Assembly: GCA_017938625.1 (NCBI GenBank)
Contig: JAGBBD010000057.1
Coordinates: forward strand, 1 to 40,742
Origin: Oscillospiraceae bacterium
GTDB taxonomy: Bacteria; Bacillota; Clostridia; Oscillospirales; Oscillospiraceae
DNA: 40,742 nt
Direction of reading: 5' to 3'
Position 1 is the first letter of the stretch; every line of letters starts with the position of its first letter. The notes under the pieces were generated by a model. It saw only the letters and a program-made list of their open reading frames with translations. It had not been told where the DNA came from and searched no databases. Position numbers and translations under genes: made by a program. This document shows positions 14,305-22,147 of the stretch, one piece after another.

Positions 14305-15642
14305 ATGGCTGAATTGAAACGCGTGTGCCCCAAGTGTTTTATGCCGCTGTATGGAAGGGTGTGCTCTTGCGGATTTGTTGGTGCACCCGGCAGTGACTAC
14401 GCCATGGCGCTTCCCAACTATGTTCAGCTGAATGAACGATATATTTTGCTCCAGGTCATTGGCGCAGGAGGCTTTGGTGTGACCTACAAGGCACTGGACA
14501 AGGTGAAACGAAGGATTTGTGCAGTTAAGGAGTATATGCCGGTTGGCGTGGCGCTTCGACGATACGATGGCTGGATTTATCCGGATGTGTCAGAAAAAGC
14601 CGAGATATTTGCCCATGGGAAAAACAGGTTTATGGAAGAGGCATTCTTCCTGCAGAAGCTCAATGCCATGCCTGCCACAGCGACCATAACAGATTGTTTT
14701 GAAGAAAATGGAACGGCATATTTTGTCATGGAATACGTTGAGGGTGCGACGATCAAACAGCAGGTCATGCGTCGTGGCCCGTTCTCTCTGCCGGATGCTC
14801 TGAATATTGTTATGTCGGTGGCATTGGCTCTTCATAAAATTCATACGCAGGCAGGGATGTTTCATCGGGACATCAGTCCGGAGAATATTATGCTTCAGGC
14901 AAATGGAAATGTAAAAATTCTGGATTTTGGAAGCGCCAAACTGCTGTCAAAGCAGGCGCATCAGAATTTTACTGTGGTGGTAAAGTCGGGATATGCACCC
15001 CCTGAGCAGTATTCATCTACTACACCGCAGGGGGCGTATACCGATGTGTATGCTTTAGCAAGCACGTTTTACTATATGGTCACAGGAGAAAAAATACCGC
15101 CGGCATTGGATCGCATAAACGGAAAAGAATTTGTGCCGTTAAGCCGGGCAATACAGTGTCCGGGCAGTATATCGGATACTGTGGATCGTGCATTGCGCCT
15201 GAACAGACAAGAACGTACTGCAAATTGCGGACAATTTGCCAAAGAATTGTATTTCTCTGTGGGTCAATCGCCTTCCTCTGTTGTACAGGCAAAACAGCCG
15301 GATGTCCAGAAAAAACAAAGCAAAGATGCTTCGGAAGTATATTTGCAGATCAATCTGAAAGGGAAATGGAGAAAGGAAACGCTTCAACCCAACAAAATGT
15401 ATTGTGTGGGAAGGAATCGACGTTGTGATGTTGTAATTTCGGGAGATATGATGTTGAGCAATCAGCATTTATATCTATACTATGATTCGGGAAAGAAGTA
15501 TTTCGCAATTAAAGACATTTCCAGAAATGGTGTCACCTGCAATGGGCAGAGATTGGTACGGGAGAAGTTTTATTACTTCAGACCGGGAACAGAGATCAAA
15601 CTGGCAGGTGTGTGTGAAATGACTCTGATTGCACGGTCATAA
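14305..15642 (+). CDS. Ser/Thr protein kinase with N-terminal zinc ribbon and C-terminal FHA domain
   Basis: A 445-residue soluble Hanks-type kinase. A zinc-ribbon-like start (CPKCFMPLYGRVCSCGF, about 8-24) is followed by the kinase domain: GAGGFG loop at 53-58, Lys75 in AVKEY, HRD at 187-189, DFG from Asp207, and GYAPPEQY in the activation segment. After a charged linker (about 325-345) comes an FHA domain (about 350-445) with YCVGRNRRCD, LSNQH and DISRNGV. Carrying both writer and reader domains, it may dock on proteins it or the first kinase has phosphorylated. No transmembrane segment is seen. It closes the island; a strong terminator follows. Confidence 0.92.
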   Translation: MAELKRVCPKCFMPLYGRVCSCGFVGAPGSDYAMALPNYVQLNERYILLQVIGAGGFGVTYKALDKVKRRICAVKEYMPVGVALRRYDGWIYPDVSEKAEIFAHGKNRFMEEAFFLQKLNAMPATATITDCFEENGTAYFVMEYVEGATIKQQVMRRGPFSLPDALNIVMSVALALHKIHTQAGMFHRDISPENIMLQANGNVKILDFGSAKLLSKQAHQNFTVVVKSGYAPPEQYSSTTPQGAYTDVYALASTFYYMVTGEKIPPALDRINGKEFVPLSRAIQCPGSISDTVDRALRLNRQERTANCGQFAKELYFSVGQSPSSVVQAKQPDVQKKQSKDASEVYLQINLKGKWRKETLQPNKMYCVGRNRRCDVVISGDMMLSNQHLYLYYDSGKKYFAIKDISRNGVTCNGQRLVREKFYYFRPGTEIKLAGVCEMTLIARS

Positions 15643-15670
15643 CAAAAGGAGCTGAAAACAGCTCCTTTTG
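15643..15670. terminator. Bidirectional terminator between the kinase and citrate synthase genes
   Basis: A perfect 12-bp stem (CAAAAGGAGCTG / CAGCTCCTTTTG) with loop AAAA lies directly after the kinase TAA, 5 bp from the convergent citrate synthase stop. The A/T ends of the stem let it work from both sides. Confidence 0.85.
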
Positions 15671-15674
15671 CTTA

Positions 15675-17030
15675 TTATCTCTGATCGATGGGGGTGTAGG
15701 GCACACGCAGGACTGCGGCGCGGTATGCCGGGCGATGGATACGGTTGCAGGTGAGCACCTCTTCCATGCGGTTGGCGCACCAGCCGGAGACTCTGGCGAT
15801 GGCAAACAGCGGTGTGAACAGTTCCGGAGGGATCTTGAGGAAATCGTAGATCAGACCGGAATACATATCCACGTTGGCGCAGATGGGGATGTCCAGATTT
15901 TTCAGCTTGGTGATCAGAGGCTTGCCGCACTTTTCAATGCGCATCATCAGCTCCAACTCATCCATATGACCGGACTTTTCTGCAACCTCTCTGGAATACT
16001 TCTTCAGAAGTTCACATCTGGGATCAGACTCGGTGTAGATGGCATGGCCCAGACCGTAGATCTTGCCGCTGCCGTCATTTGCCTGACCGCGGAGGATCTT
16101 GGTCAGATAGTGGGAGATCTCGTCTTCGTCCTTGTGATCCTTCACATGCTCCTGCACATTGCGGAACATCTCCATGACCTTGGCATTGGCGCCGCCGTGG
16201 AGCGGGCCTTTCAAAGAGCCTACCGCACCTGCGATGGCGCTGTAACTGTCGGTATTGGAGGAGGACATGGCGCGGCAGACGAAAGTGGAGTTGTTGCCGC
16301 CGCCGTGCTCTGCGTGGATCATCAGCATCAGATCCAGCAGATGTGCCTCTTCGGCAGTAAACTTTTTGTCTTTTCTCAGCATCCGCAGGAAATCCTCCGC
16401 CACATTGAGCTGCCGCTTGGGATTGTGGATGTAGAGACTCTTATTATCAAAATAGTGCCGCTTTGCCGCATGGGCATGGGCGACGATGGTGGGGAAGCGT
16501 GCCACCAACTCAATGGACTGACGCATGATGTTCTCCGCAGACAGATCGTCGGGACGGTCGTCGTAGGAGTACAGCGCAAGCACGCTTCTGGAAAGCTGAT
16601 TCATAATGTCACGGCTGGGGGAGCGGAGAATCATGCTCTCCATAAATCCGTCGGGCAGCTGCCGTGCTTCTGCCAGCATGGTCTCAAATTCAGACAGCTG
16701 CTGCTTGGTAGGCAGAATACCGGTCAGCAGCAGGAAGACCACTTCTGTAAAACCAAACGTACCGTTTGCGCGGTGGGATTCTACGATATCTTCCAGACTG
16801 ATGCCGCGGTAATACAGCTTGCCGGGCATGGGGACACGGGCACCGTCCTGCATATAGTAGCCCTGAACGCTGCCGATGTTGGTCACACCGATGAGTACAC
16901 CGGTGCCGTCTGCATTTCGTAAGCCACGATGCACATTGGGATCGTGCTGATCCTTGGGCAGCATGGCATACTGATTTGCCATCAGATCCTTGAGTCTGAG
17001 CATATATTCCTGCGTGTAAGATGAGATCAT
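15675..17030 (-). CDS. gltA: Citrate synthase
   Basis: This 451-residue protein condenses acetyl-CoA and oxaloacetate to citrate, the entry to the oxidative branch that leads to glutamate in many anaerobes. Family motifs are clear: KLYYRGISLEDIV, the histidine segment MIHAEHGGGNNSTF, GPLHGGANAKVMEM, YGLGHAIYTESDPR and the C-terminal VDMYSGLIYDFL. The start at 17030 is chosen because CGGGAGGTATCCTC precedes that ATG; an upstream in-frame ATG at 17075 lies in the promoter. It has its own promoter and no other TCA gene beside it. It belongs to the larger bacterial/mitochondrial-like class with an N-terminal extension. Confidence 0.94.
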   Translation of the reverse strand: MISSYTQEYMLRLKDLMANQYAMLPKDQHDPNVHRGLRNADGTGVLIGVTNIGSVQGYYMQDGARVPMPGKLYYRGISLEDIVESHRANGTFGFTEVVFLLLTGILPTKQQLSEFETMLAEARQLPDGFMESMILRSPSRDIMNQLSRSVLALYSYDDRPDDLSAENIMRQSIELVARFPTIVAHAHAAKRHYFDNKSLYIHNPKRQLNVAEDFLRMLRKDKKFTAEEAHLLDLMLMIHAEHGGGNNSTFVCRAMSSSNTDSYSAIAGAVGSLKGPLHGGANAKVMEMFRNVQEHVKDHKDEDEISHYLTKILRGQANDGSGKIYGLGHAIYTESDPRCELLKKYSREVAEKSGHMDELELMMRIEKCGKPLITKLKNLDIPICANVDMYSGLIYDFLKIPPELFTPLFAIARVSGWCANRMEEVLTCNRIHRPAYRAAVLRVPYTPIDQR

Positions 17031-17059
17031 GAGGATACCTCCCGGGAGAGATTGTGTAT

Positions 17060-17088
17060 ATCTTACAGGATACACGAGTAAAATGCAA
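17060..17088 (-). promoter_or_regulatory. Promoter of citrate synthase
   Basis: On the minus strand, TTGCAT (-35, 17083-17088) and TAAGAT (-10, 17060-17065) have a 17-bp spacer, giving a short leader before the ATG at 17030. Confidence 0.7.
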
Positions 17089-17111
17089 GAGAAAAATGAA
17101 ATAAATTCAAA

Positions 17112-17184
17112 TTTTGCAAGTTTTTGCGCATTTTATAAAAAAATATCTAAAATTATGAAAGAATTGAATGATGAACTTGCAAAA
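17112..17184. repeat. Separated 11-bp inverted repeat in the divergent intergenic region
   Basis: TTTTGCAAGTT (17112-17122) and AACTTGCAAAA (17174-17184) are exact reverse complements 51 bp apart, between citrate synthase and the first AraM-type gene. They could be paired operators for a regulator acting on both directions; no regulator can be named. Confidence 0.45.
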
Positions 17185-17255
17185 ACAGAACGCTTGCGGG
17201 AAAACGACACTTGTGATATCTTATTGTAAGAAAGAAAATGAAAGGATCTTGTAAT

Positions 17256-18503
17256 ATGATCGATTTTAAGGAACTGATCACGTCGTACCAGAATTGCCCC
17301 TGTGGTATGGAACATCGCTGTGACATTAAGGATATCCGCATTGGCAGCGGGCTTGTGACACAGGTCGGTCAGATCCTGCGTGAAAATGACTTCCCTCAAA
17401 AACTGCTGCTGGTGGCAGACCGCAATACCATCAAGGCTGCGGAGGGGATCATGGAAAGTCTGCAGGGCTTTGAGGTGGAGCAGTATATCTATGAAAAGCT
17501 GCGTGTGGCGACCATGGACGATGTGCGTCTGGTGGAAGGGTACTTTGACCGTGTGGACGCAGTCCTTGCTGTGGGCACAGGCTCGATCCATGACCCGTGT
17601 CGGATGGCATGTGCCAACGGCAAAAAGCCGCTTGCTCTCTTTGCTACAGCACCCAGCATGGACGGCTTTGCCTCTTATAATGCGCCCATTGTGGACGGCA
17701 ACTTCAAAATCACCTATGAGGCAAAGTGCCCCGAAGTCATCATTGCCGATACCAAGATTCTGGCAGCGGCACCTACGGAACTGAAGTCTGCCGGCTTTGG
17801 CGATATGATAAGCAAATATATTGCACTGATCGACTGGCAGGTATCACATCTCATTACCGGGGAACACTATTGCAGCCGCGTGGCAGCTCTGACCAGAACT
17901 GCCACAGATCGCCTGATGGAAATGGCAGATAAAGTAACGCTGTGCGATGAAGAAGCGGCAGGCGCTGTCTTTGAGTCCCTCCTTATGACAGGCATCGCCA
18001 TGGCATTTACCAGAACATCCCGTCCGGGCAGCGGTACGGAACACATTATGGCGCACTACTGGGAGTGTCTGGAGCTGCTGGAAGGGAAGATTCCCAATTA
18101 CCACGGTGAGGATGTGGGCGTGACGACCCTCATCATGCTGAAGTATTATAATGAGCTGATTCAAAAGGAGTCTGTCCGCACGCACAAAGAGCATACAGAC
18201 TGGGATGAAGTTTACGCGGTCTATGGCGCCCTTGCCGGCGATGTGAGAAAACTCAACACCCCCGATACCATCACCGATCCCATTGATCCGGAGCAGCTGG
18301 CGCAGGCATGGGATGAGATCGTGAGGATCGTCCGCTCTGTGCCTTCTTACGAAGAATGCCTTGCCGCCATGAAAAAAGCAGGCTGCAAGACTACCATTGA
18401 AGAGGTGGGCAAGAGCCGTGCATTTGTGGCAGAGAGCTTCCTGTATCATCCCTACATGAGAAGAAGATTGTCTTTGCGCAGAGTGGCGAATATGATCGAC
18501 TAA
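17256..18503 (+). CDS. AraM-type sn-glycerol-1-phosphate dehydrogenase (paralogue 1)
   Basis: A 415-residue member of the AraM/EgsA branch of iron-type dehydrogenases, which reduce dihydroxyacetone phosphate to sn-glycerol 1-phosphate with NAD(P)H. Visible are the cofactor motif VGTGSIHD, TAPSMDGFAS, and a metal set consistent with Asp183 (GFGDMISK), His263 (GSGTEHIMAHYWE) and His283 (NYHGEDVG). The N-terminus carries a conserved Cys/His cluster, CPCGMEHRC, shared with the copy at 22148. AAGGATCTTGTAAT precedes the chosen ATG at 17256; a start at 17238 is possible. The exact substrate in this organism is not shown by the sequence. Confidence 0.85.
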   Translation: MIDFKELITSYQNCPCGMEHRCDIKDIRIGSGLVTQVGQILRENDFPQKLLLVADRNTIKAAEGIMESLQGFEVEQYIYEKLRVATMDDVRLVEGYFDRVDAVLAVGTGSIHDPCRMACANGKKPLALFATAPSMDGFASYNAPIVDGNFKITYEAKCPEVIIADTKILAAAPTELKSAGFGDMISKYIALIDWQVSHLITGEHYCSRVAALTRTATDRLMEMADKVTLCDEEAAGAVFESLLMTGIAMAFTRTSRPGSGTEHIMAHYWECLELLEGKIPNYHGEDVGVTTLIMLKYYNELIQKESVRTHKEHTDWDEVYAVYGALAGDVRKLNTPDTITDPIDPEQLAQAWDEIVRIVRSVPSYEECLAAMKKAGCKTTIEEVGKSRAFVAESFLYHPYMRRRLSLRRVANMID

Positions 18504-18594
18504 TGTTAAAAAAACGTTTCATGTATCGTCACATATTTTTCACAAATATCTCCTAACATAATCATGAGATCGATAAAATAAGGAGCGATATTCC

Positions 18595-19983
18595 ATGGAA
18601 AACAATGGTTATGATTTTGGCTTTGAGCCAATGGATGAACAAGCACAGCAGTATCAGACATCCACACCGCCTCACCGTGAGCCGACATATTCTCCCTATC
18701 AGCAGCCGGAGAAGCCCAAGAAAAATCAGACGGCGAGAATCGTTGTACTGGTGGCGATCGTGGCGCTGCTGGGCAGTGTGGGCGGCGCTCTGCTGACCAA
18801 TGCCATCTCAGGTCTTGGCGGCAGACCGGAACAGGCGCAGCAGGTGGTGCAGGAAGCGCCACAGGACGGCTATGAGCTGGTTGAGCACACGCTGCCGGAA
18901 AAGCTTGCCACCAACAATACCGGCAAGACTCTCACCGCCTCACAGGTCTATGAACTGACAGTCAATTCCGTGGTCGGTATCCAGACGGAAGCGACCACCA
19001 ACATCTTTGGGCAGGAAGCTGTATCTGCTTCTGCAGGCTCCGGCTTTATCCTTTCTGAAGATGGCTATATCATCACCAATGCCCATGTGATCTCCGGTGC
19101 CGATAAGATCACCGTGGATCTGTTCAACGGCGATAGCTTCCCGGCAGAACTGGTGGGTGCGGATACGTCCTTTGATGTGGCAGTTTTGAAGATCGATGCA
19201 AAGGGTCTGCCTGCTGTCAGCGTGGGAGACTCCGATACGCTGAAGGTGGGCGAAGACGTGATCGCCATCGGCAATCCTCTCGGTGAACTGACCTTCACCA
19301 TGACCAACGGCATCTTGTCTGCCCTCGATCGCGAGATCAATACCGACGGCAACCCTCAGAATATGCTGCAGACCAACGCTGCCATCAATTCCGGCAACTC
19401 CGGCGGCCCTCTGTTTGATATGGACGGCAATGTGATCGGTGTGACCACTGCCAAGTATTCCGGTACTACCACGTCCGGCACCAATATTGAAGGTCTTGGC
19501 TTTGCCATTCCCATCAATGATGCTCTGAAGGTGGCATACGATCTGGCAGAATACGGCTATGTGAAGGGGCAGGCGTATCTTGGCGTGACCATTGCCACAC
19601 TGGAATCTTCTACCGCATCATACTATGGTCTGCCTGTTGGTCCCCGTGTGGAGACCGTCAATCCCGGCAGCTGCGCGGAAAAGGGCGGACTGCAGGTGGG
19701 CGATGTGATCGTTGCCTGTGATGGTGAAAAGGTGGAAAACACCTCCGCCATGCTGTCTATGCTCAAGCGCCGCCAGGCAGGTGACACCATTGTGCTGACC
19801 GTGTTCCGCATGGGTGCCGAGATGGATGTTACCATTGTGCTGGATGAAAAGCCCAGCCAGCAGGAGATCGATGCCGCTGCAGAAGCTGCCGCCCAGCAAC
19901 AGCAGCAGGAGCAGCAGCAAAACCGCAATGCGCAGGGTGAGTATTACTATCAGTTCCCCTATGGTTTTGACTTCTTTAACTAA
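18595..19983 (+). CDS. htrA: HtrA/DegP-like serine protease with PDZ domain
   Basis: At 462 residues, this is a membrane-anchored quality-control protease. A short cytoplasmic N-terminus rich in Gln and Pro precedes one transmembrane helix (about 48-70). A trypsin-like domain follows with the triad His164 (TNAHVISG), Asp194 (SFDVAVLKI) and Ser269 (NSGNSGGPL), then one PDZ domain (about 345-425) and a Gln/Ala-rich tail ending in aromatic residues (YYYQFPYGFDFFN). It should degrade or refold misfolded proteins outside the membrane. AAGGAGCGATATTCC precedes the ATG. It stands alone before a strong terminator. Confidence 0.95.
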   Translation: MENNGYDFGFEPMDEQAQQYQTSTPPHREPTYSPYQQPEKPKKNQTARIVVLVAIVALLGSVGGALLTNAISGLGGRPEQAQQVVQEAPQDGYELVEHTLPEKLATNNTGKTLTASQVYELTVNSVVGIQTEATTNIFGQEAVSASAGSGFILSEDGYIITNAHVISGADKITVDLFNGDSFPAELVGADTSFDVAVLKIDAKGLPAVSVGDSDTLKVGEDVIAIGNPLGELTFTMTNGILSALDREINTDGNPQNMLQTNAAINSGNSGGPLFDMDGNVIGVTTAKYSGTTTSGTNIEGLGFAIPINDALKVAYDLAEYGYVKGQAYLGVTIATLESSTASYYGLPVGPRVETVNPGSCAEKGGLQVGDVIVACDGEKVENTSAMLSMLKRRQAGDTIVLTVFRMGAEMDVTIVLDEKPSQQEIDAAAEAAAQQQQQEQQQNRNAQGEYYYQFPYGFDFFN

Positions 19984-19989
19984 GATCAT

Positions 19990-20025
19990 GCGGCAGTCTT
20001 CCCGTGAAGACTGCCGCTAATTTTT
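19990..20025 (+). terminator. Terminator of htrA
   Basis: A perfect 12-bp stem (GCGGCAGTCTTC / GAAGACTGCCGC) with loop CCGT is followed by TAATTTTT, beginning 7 bp after the htrA stop. Confidence 0.9.
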
Positions 20026-20055
20026 GAATTCTATAAAATTTTATCGATTTTACTC

Positions 20056-20083
20056 TTGCATTTTTCAAAAAATACGCTACAAT
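20056..20083 (+). promoter_or_regulatory. Promoter of the folT-folC unit
   Basis: TTGCAT (-35, 20056-20061) and TACAAT (-10, 20078-20083) have a 16-bp spacer. Transcription would begin near 20090, just ahead of the riboswitch. Confidence 0.7.
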
Positions 20084-20100
20084 AGTGCCATACGCACAGT

Positions 20101-20194
20101 AGGGAGTAGAAACCAGCGCGTCAAGTACCGGTCGGATGGGAGGTTGCCGCCGGGCGAAGGAGATTTCTCCGCGATGCTGATTTCGCAACCGCCT
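20101..20194 (+). ncRNA. Tetrahydrofolate (THF) riboswitch
   Basis: The aptamer pattern matches the known THF riboswitch: GGGAGTAG, then GCGCGTCAAGTA, GGATGGGAGGTTGCCG, CGAAGGAG..CTCCGCG, and an end reading CGCAACCGCCT. The P2 arms CAGCGCG and CGCG..GCTG pair. The loop GGTTGC (20142-20147) can pair with GCAACC (20185-20190), reproducing the known long-range pseudoknot. It stands directly before folT and folC, the expected target genes. Ligand binding should lower folate uptake and polyglutamylation when folate is plentiful. Confidence 0.9.
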
Positions 20195-20244
20195 AAGCGA
20201 GAAGACCAGATGATCTTTGGTCTTTGTGCGTCCATATTGAACCT

Positions 20245-20273
20245 CCTCCAAAATTTTGATTGGAGGCTTTTTT
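20245..20273 (+). terminator. Riboswitch expression platform: terminator overlapping the folT Shine-Dalgarno
   Basis: A 7-bp stem, CCTCCAA (20245-20251) / TTGGAGG (20260-20266), is followed by C and six T's. The right arm contains GGAGG, the ribosome-binding site of folT 7 nt before the ATG at 20274. Forming the hairpin would both end transcription and hide the ribosome site. A second hairpin, AAGACCA / TGGTCTT (20202-20224), lies between it and the aptamer. Confidence 0.75.
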
Positions 20274-20819
20274 ATGTCCAAAAACAGTAGAATGACCACA
20301 AAAACATTGGCGTATTGTGCCCTGCTTGCAGCGTTGGGCGTCGTCATGGCGCGGCTGTTCGGGCTGATGCCAAACGAGTTCAGCCGCTTCTCCATTGAGG
20401 CGGTGCCCACAGTGATCGCCGGTATTCTGTTCGGCCCTGTGGCAGGCGGTCTGGTGGGCTTTACGGCGGATCTGGTGGGCTGCCTGTTTTCAGGCTACGG
20501 CTATAATCCGCTGTTCTGCATCCCGCCGATCCTCTATGGTGTCTGCGGCGGTCTGTTCCGCCCGATGCTTGTGAAAAAGGTCACTTTCCTGCGCGTTCTG
20601 CTGACCCTGCTGCCTGCGGTGGTTTTTGGCTCCATCCTCTGGCAGAGCTTTGCGCTGACCTATGTCTATGCCAATGACGGCGCGTTTTGGCACAATCTGA
20701 TGCTGCGCCTTGGTACCAGAAGCATCCAGTTTGCCATTACCATCGTGGTGGACGCTGTGATCATCCGCCTGCTGTTTAAGTCCAAGATATTCAGACACAT
20801 GGGTGTCTGGCATAACTGA
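20274..20819 (+). CDS. folT: Folate ECF transporter S component FolT
   Basis: A 181-residue membrane protein, mostly hydrophobic with about six helices, typical of the substrate-binding subunits of energy-coupling-factor vitamin transporters. Recognisable family sequence includes LAALGVVMARLFGLMPNEFSRFSIEAVPTVIAGILFGPVAGGLVGFTADLVGCL. It would bind folate and work with an EcfAAT module encoded elsewhere. The ATG at 20274 follows GGAGGCTTTTTT; an upstream TTG at 20256 lies within the terminator hairpin and is rejected. It is under the THF riboswitch and precedes folC by 18 bp. Confidence 0.93.
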   Translation: MSKNSRMTTKTLAYCALLAALGVVMARLFGLMPNEFSRFSIEAVPTVIAGILFGPVAGGLVGFTADLVGCLFSGYGYNPLFCIPPILYGVCGGLFRPMLVKKVTFLRVLLTLLPAVVFGSILWQSFALTYVYANDGAFWHNLMLRLGTRSIQFAITIVVDAVIIRLLFKSKIFRHMGVWHN

Positions 20820-20837
20820 GAAAAAGAAGGAACTGTT

Positions 20838-22103
20838 ATGACTGTCGAACAAGCCATTGCGTATATCCACAGCAATTACTGGAACGGCGGCACATTTGGT
20901 CTTGACCGTACCATTGAGCTGCTTGATCTTCTGGGTCACCCGGAAAAGGGACTGAAGTTCATCCACATTGGCGGCACCAACGGCAAAGGCTCCACCGCTG
21001 CCATGTCTGCCAATATTCTGCGTAAAGCAGGTTATACGGTGGGGCTTTATACCTCTCCTTATATCTTCCGCTTCCATGAGAGGATGCAGGTCAACGGTGA
21101 GTGCATTTCCGATGAAGAACTGGTGGAGATCGTGGAGAAGATCCAGCCTCTGGCACGCTCCATGAAGAGTGAGCCTTCCGAGTTTGAACTGGTCACCTGT
21201 ATCGCCTTTGAGTTCTTTAAGCGCCATAAGTGCGATATTATCTCTTTGGAAGTTGGTCTTGGCGGTGAGTTTGATGCCACCAATACCATCGAGCCTGCGG
21301 AAGTGTCCGTCATGACCAATATCGGTCTTGACCATGTGGAGCTGCTGGGCGACACCTTGGAGAAGATCGCTGAGACCAAGTCCAAGATCATCAAGACCGG
21401 CACCGATGCCGTGATCTATCGTGAGCCTGCTTCTGTGGAAGCTGTATTTGAAAACAGATGCAAAGAAGTGGGTGCCACTTTGACCAAAGCGGACTTTGAT
21501 TCTCTGGAGCTTGTGTCCGCATCTCTGGAGGGTCAGATCTTCCATTGGGGTCAGTATCGGGATCTCCGGATGCCTTTGCTTGGTCAGCATCAACTGAAGA
21601 ACGCCGCTGTGGTGCTCACCATCGTGGAAGTGCTGCGCAAGCGCGGCTGGAAGATCACGGATGAGCACGTCCGTGAGGGCATTGCCACGGTCTCCTGGCC
21701 CGGTCGTTTTGAGCTGATCGGCAGAAAACCCACCTTTATCATTGACGGCGGTCATAACCCCCAGTGCATCGAGGCTTTGGTGAAGAATGTCCGCGATTAT
21801 CTGGACGGCAGAAGACTGACCATTTTGACCGGTGTTCTTGGGGACAAGGATTATAACGAGATGTACCGGGATATGGCACCCTTTGCTTCTGAGTTTGTCA
21901 CCGTGACCCCCGATAACCCCAGAGCTATGTCTGCCGGGGATCTGAAGACCTATCTGGAGCAGTTCGGCAAGCCTGTGACCGCTTGTGATACGGTGGAAGA
22001 GGGCGTACGCCTTGCCAAGTCCCTTGCCGGGGAAGACGGTGTAGTGCTGTGCTACGGCTCCCTTTATATGCTTGGTGATATTGTAAACGCCGCAAGAGAT
22101 TGA
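20838..22103 (+). CDS. folC: Folylpolyglutamate/dihydrofolate synthase FolC
   Basis: At 421 residues, this Mur-ligase-type enzyme adds glutamate to (dihydro)pteroate or tetrahydrofolate with ATP, trapping folate in the cell. Visible are TFGLDRTIELLDLLG, the P-loop GGTNGKGST (45-53), YTSPYIFRFHERMQVNG, the Mg/glutamate region EVGLGGEFDATN, GLDHVELLGDT, and the C-terminal HNPQC and YGSLYMLGD motifs. It shares the riboswitch transcript with folT, so uptake and retention of folate are controlled together. AAGGA precedes the ATG. Confidence 0.95.
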   Translation: MTVEQAIAYIHSNYWNGGTFGLDRTIELLDLLGHPEKGLKFIHIGGTNGKGSTAAMSANILRKAGYTVGLYTSPYIFRFHERMQVNGECISDEELVEIVEKIQPLARSMKSEPSEFELVTCIAFEFFKRHKCDIISLEVGLGGEFDATNTIEPAEVSVMTNIGLDHVELLGDTLEKIAETKSKIIKTGTDAVIYREPASVEAVFENRCKEVGATLTKADFDSLELVSASLEGQIFHWGQYRDLRMPLLGQHQLKNAAVVLTIVEVLRKRGWKITDEHVREGIATVSWPGRFELIGRKPTFIIDGGHNPQCIEALVKNVRDYLDGRRLTILTGVLGDKDYNEMYRDMAPFASEFVTVTPDNPRAMSAGDLKTYLEQFGKPVTACDTVEEGVRLAKSLAGEDGVVLCYGSLYMLGDIVNAARD

Positions 22104-22109
22104 GATCAG

Positions 22110-22136
22110 GCGCACCCACTATGGGTGCGCTTTTTT
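22110..22136 (+). terminator. Terminator of folT-folC
   Basis: A 9-bp perfect stem (GCGCACCCA / TGGGTGCGC) with loop CTA and six T's lies 6 bp after the folC stop. The AGGAGG of the next gene begins directly after the T-run, so that gene depends on read-through or on a promoter inside folC. Confidence 0.92.
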
Positions 22137-22147
22137 AGGAGGAACGT

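Noticed and set aside
6682-15642. The kinase/PP2C/FHA set as the regulatory part of a type VI or type VII secretion system.
   Set aside because: No TssB/C/M, EssC, WXG100 or other secretion components lie in or beside the island within this window.
17155-17229. A small open frame of 24 codons (MKELNDELAKTERLRE...) before the first AraM-type gene.
   Set aside because: No Shine-Dalgarno sequence precedes it and it overlaps the likely promoter region.
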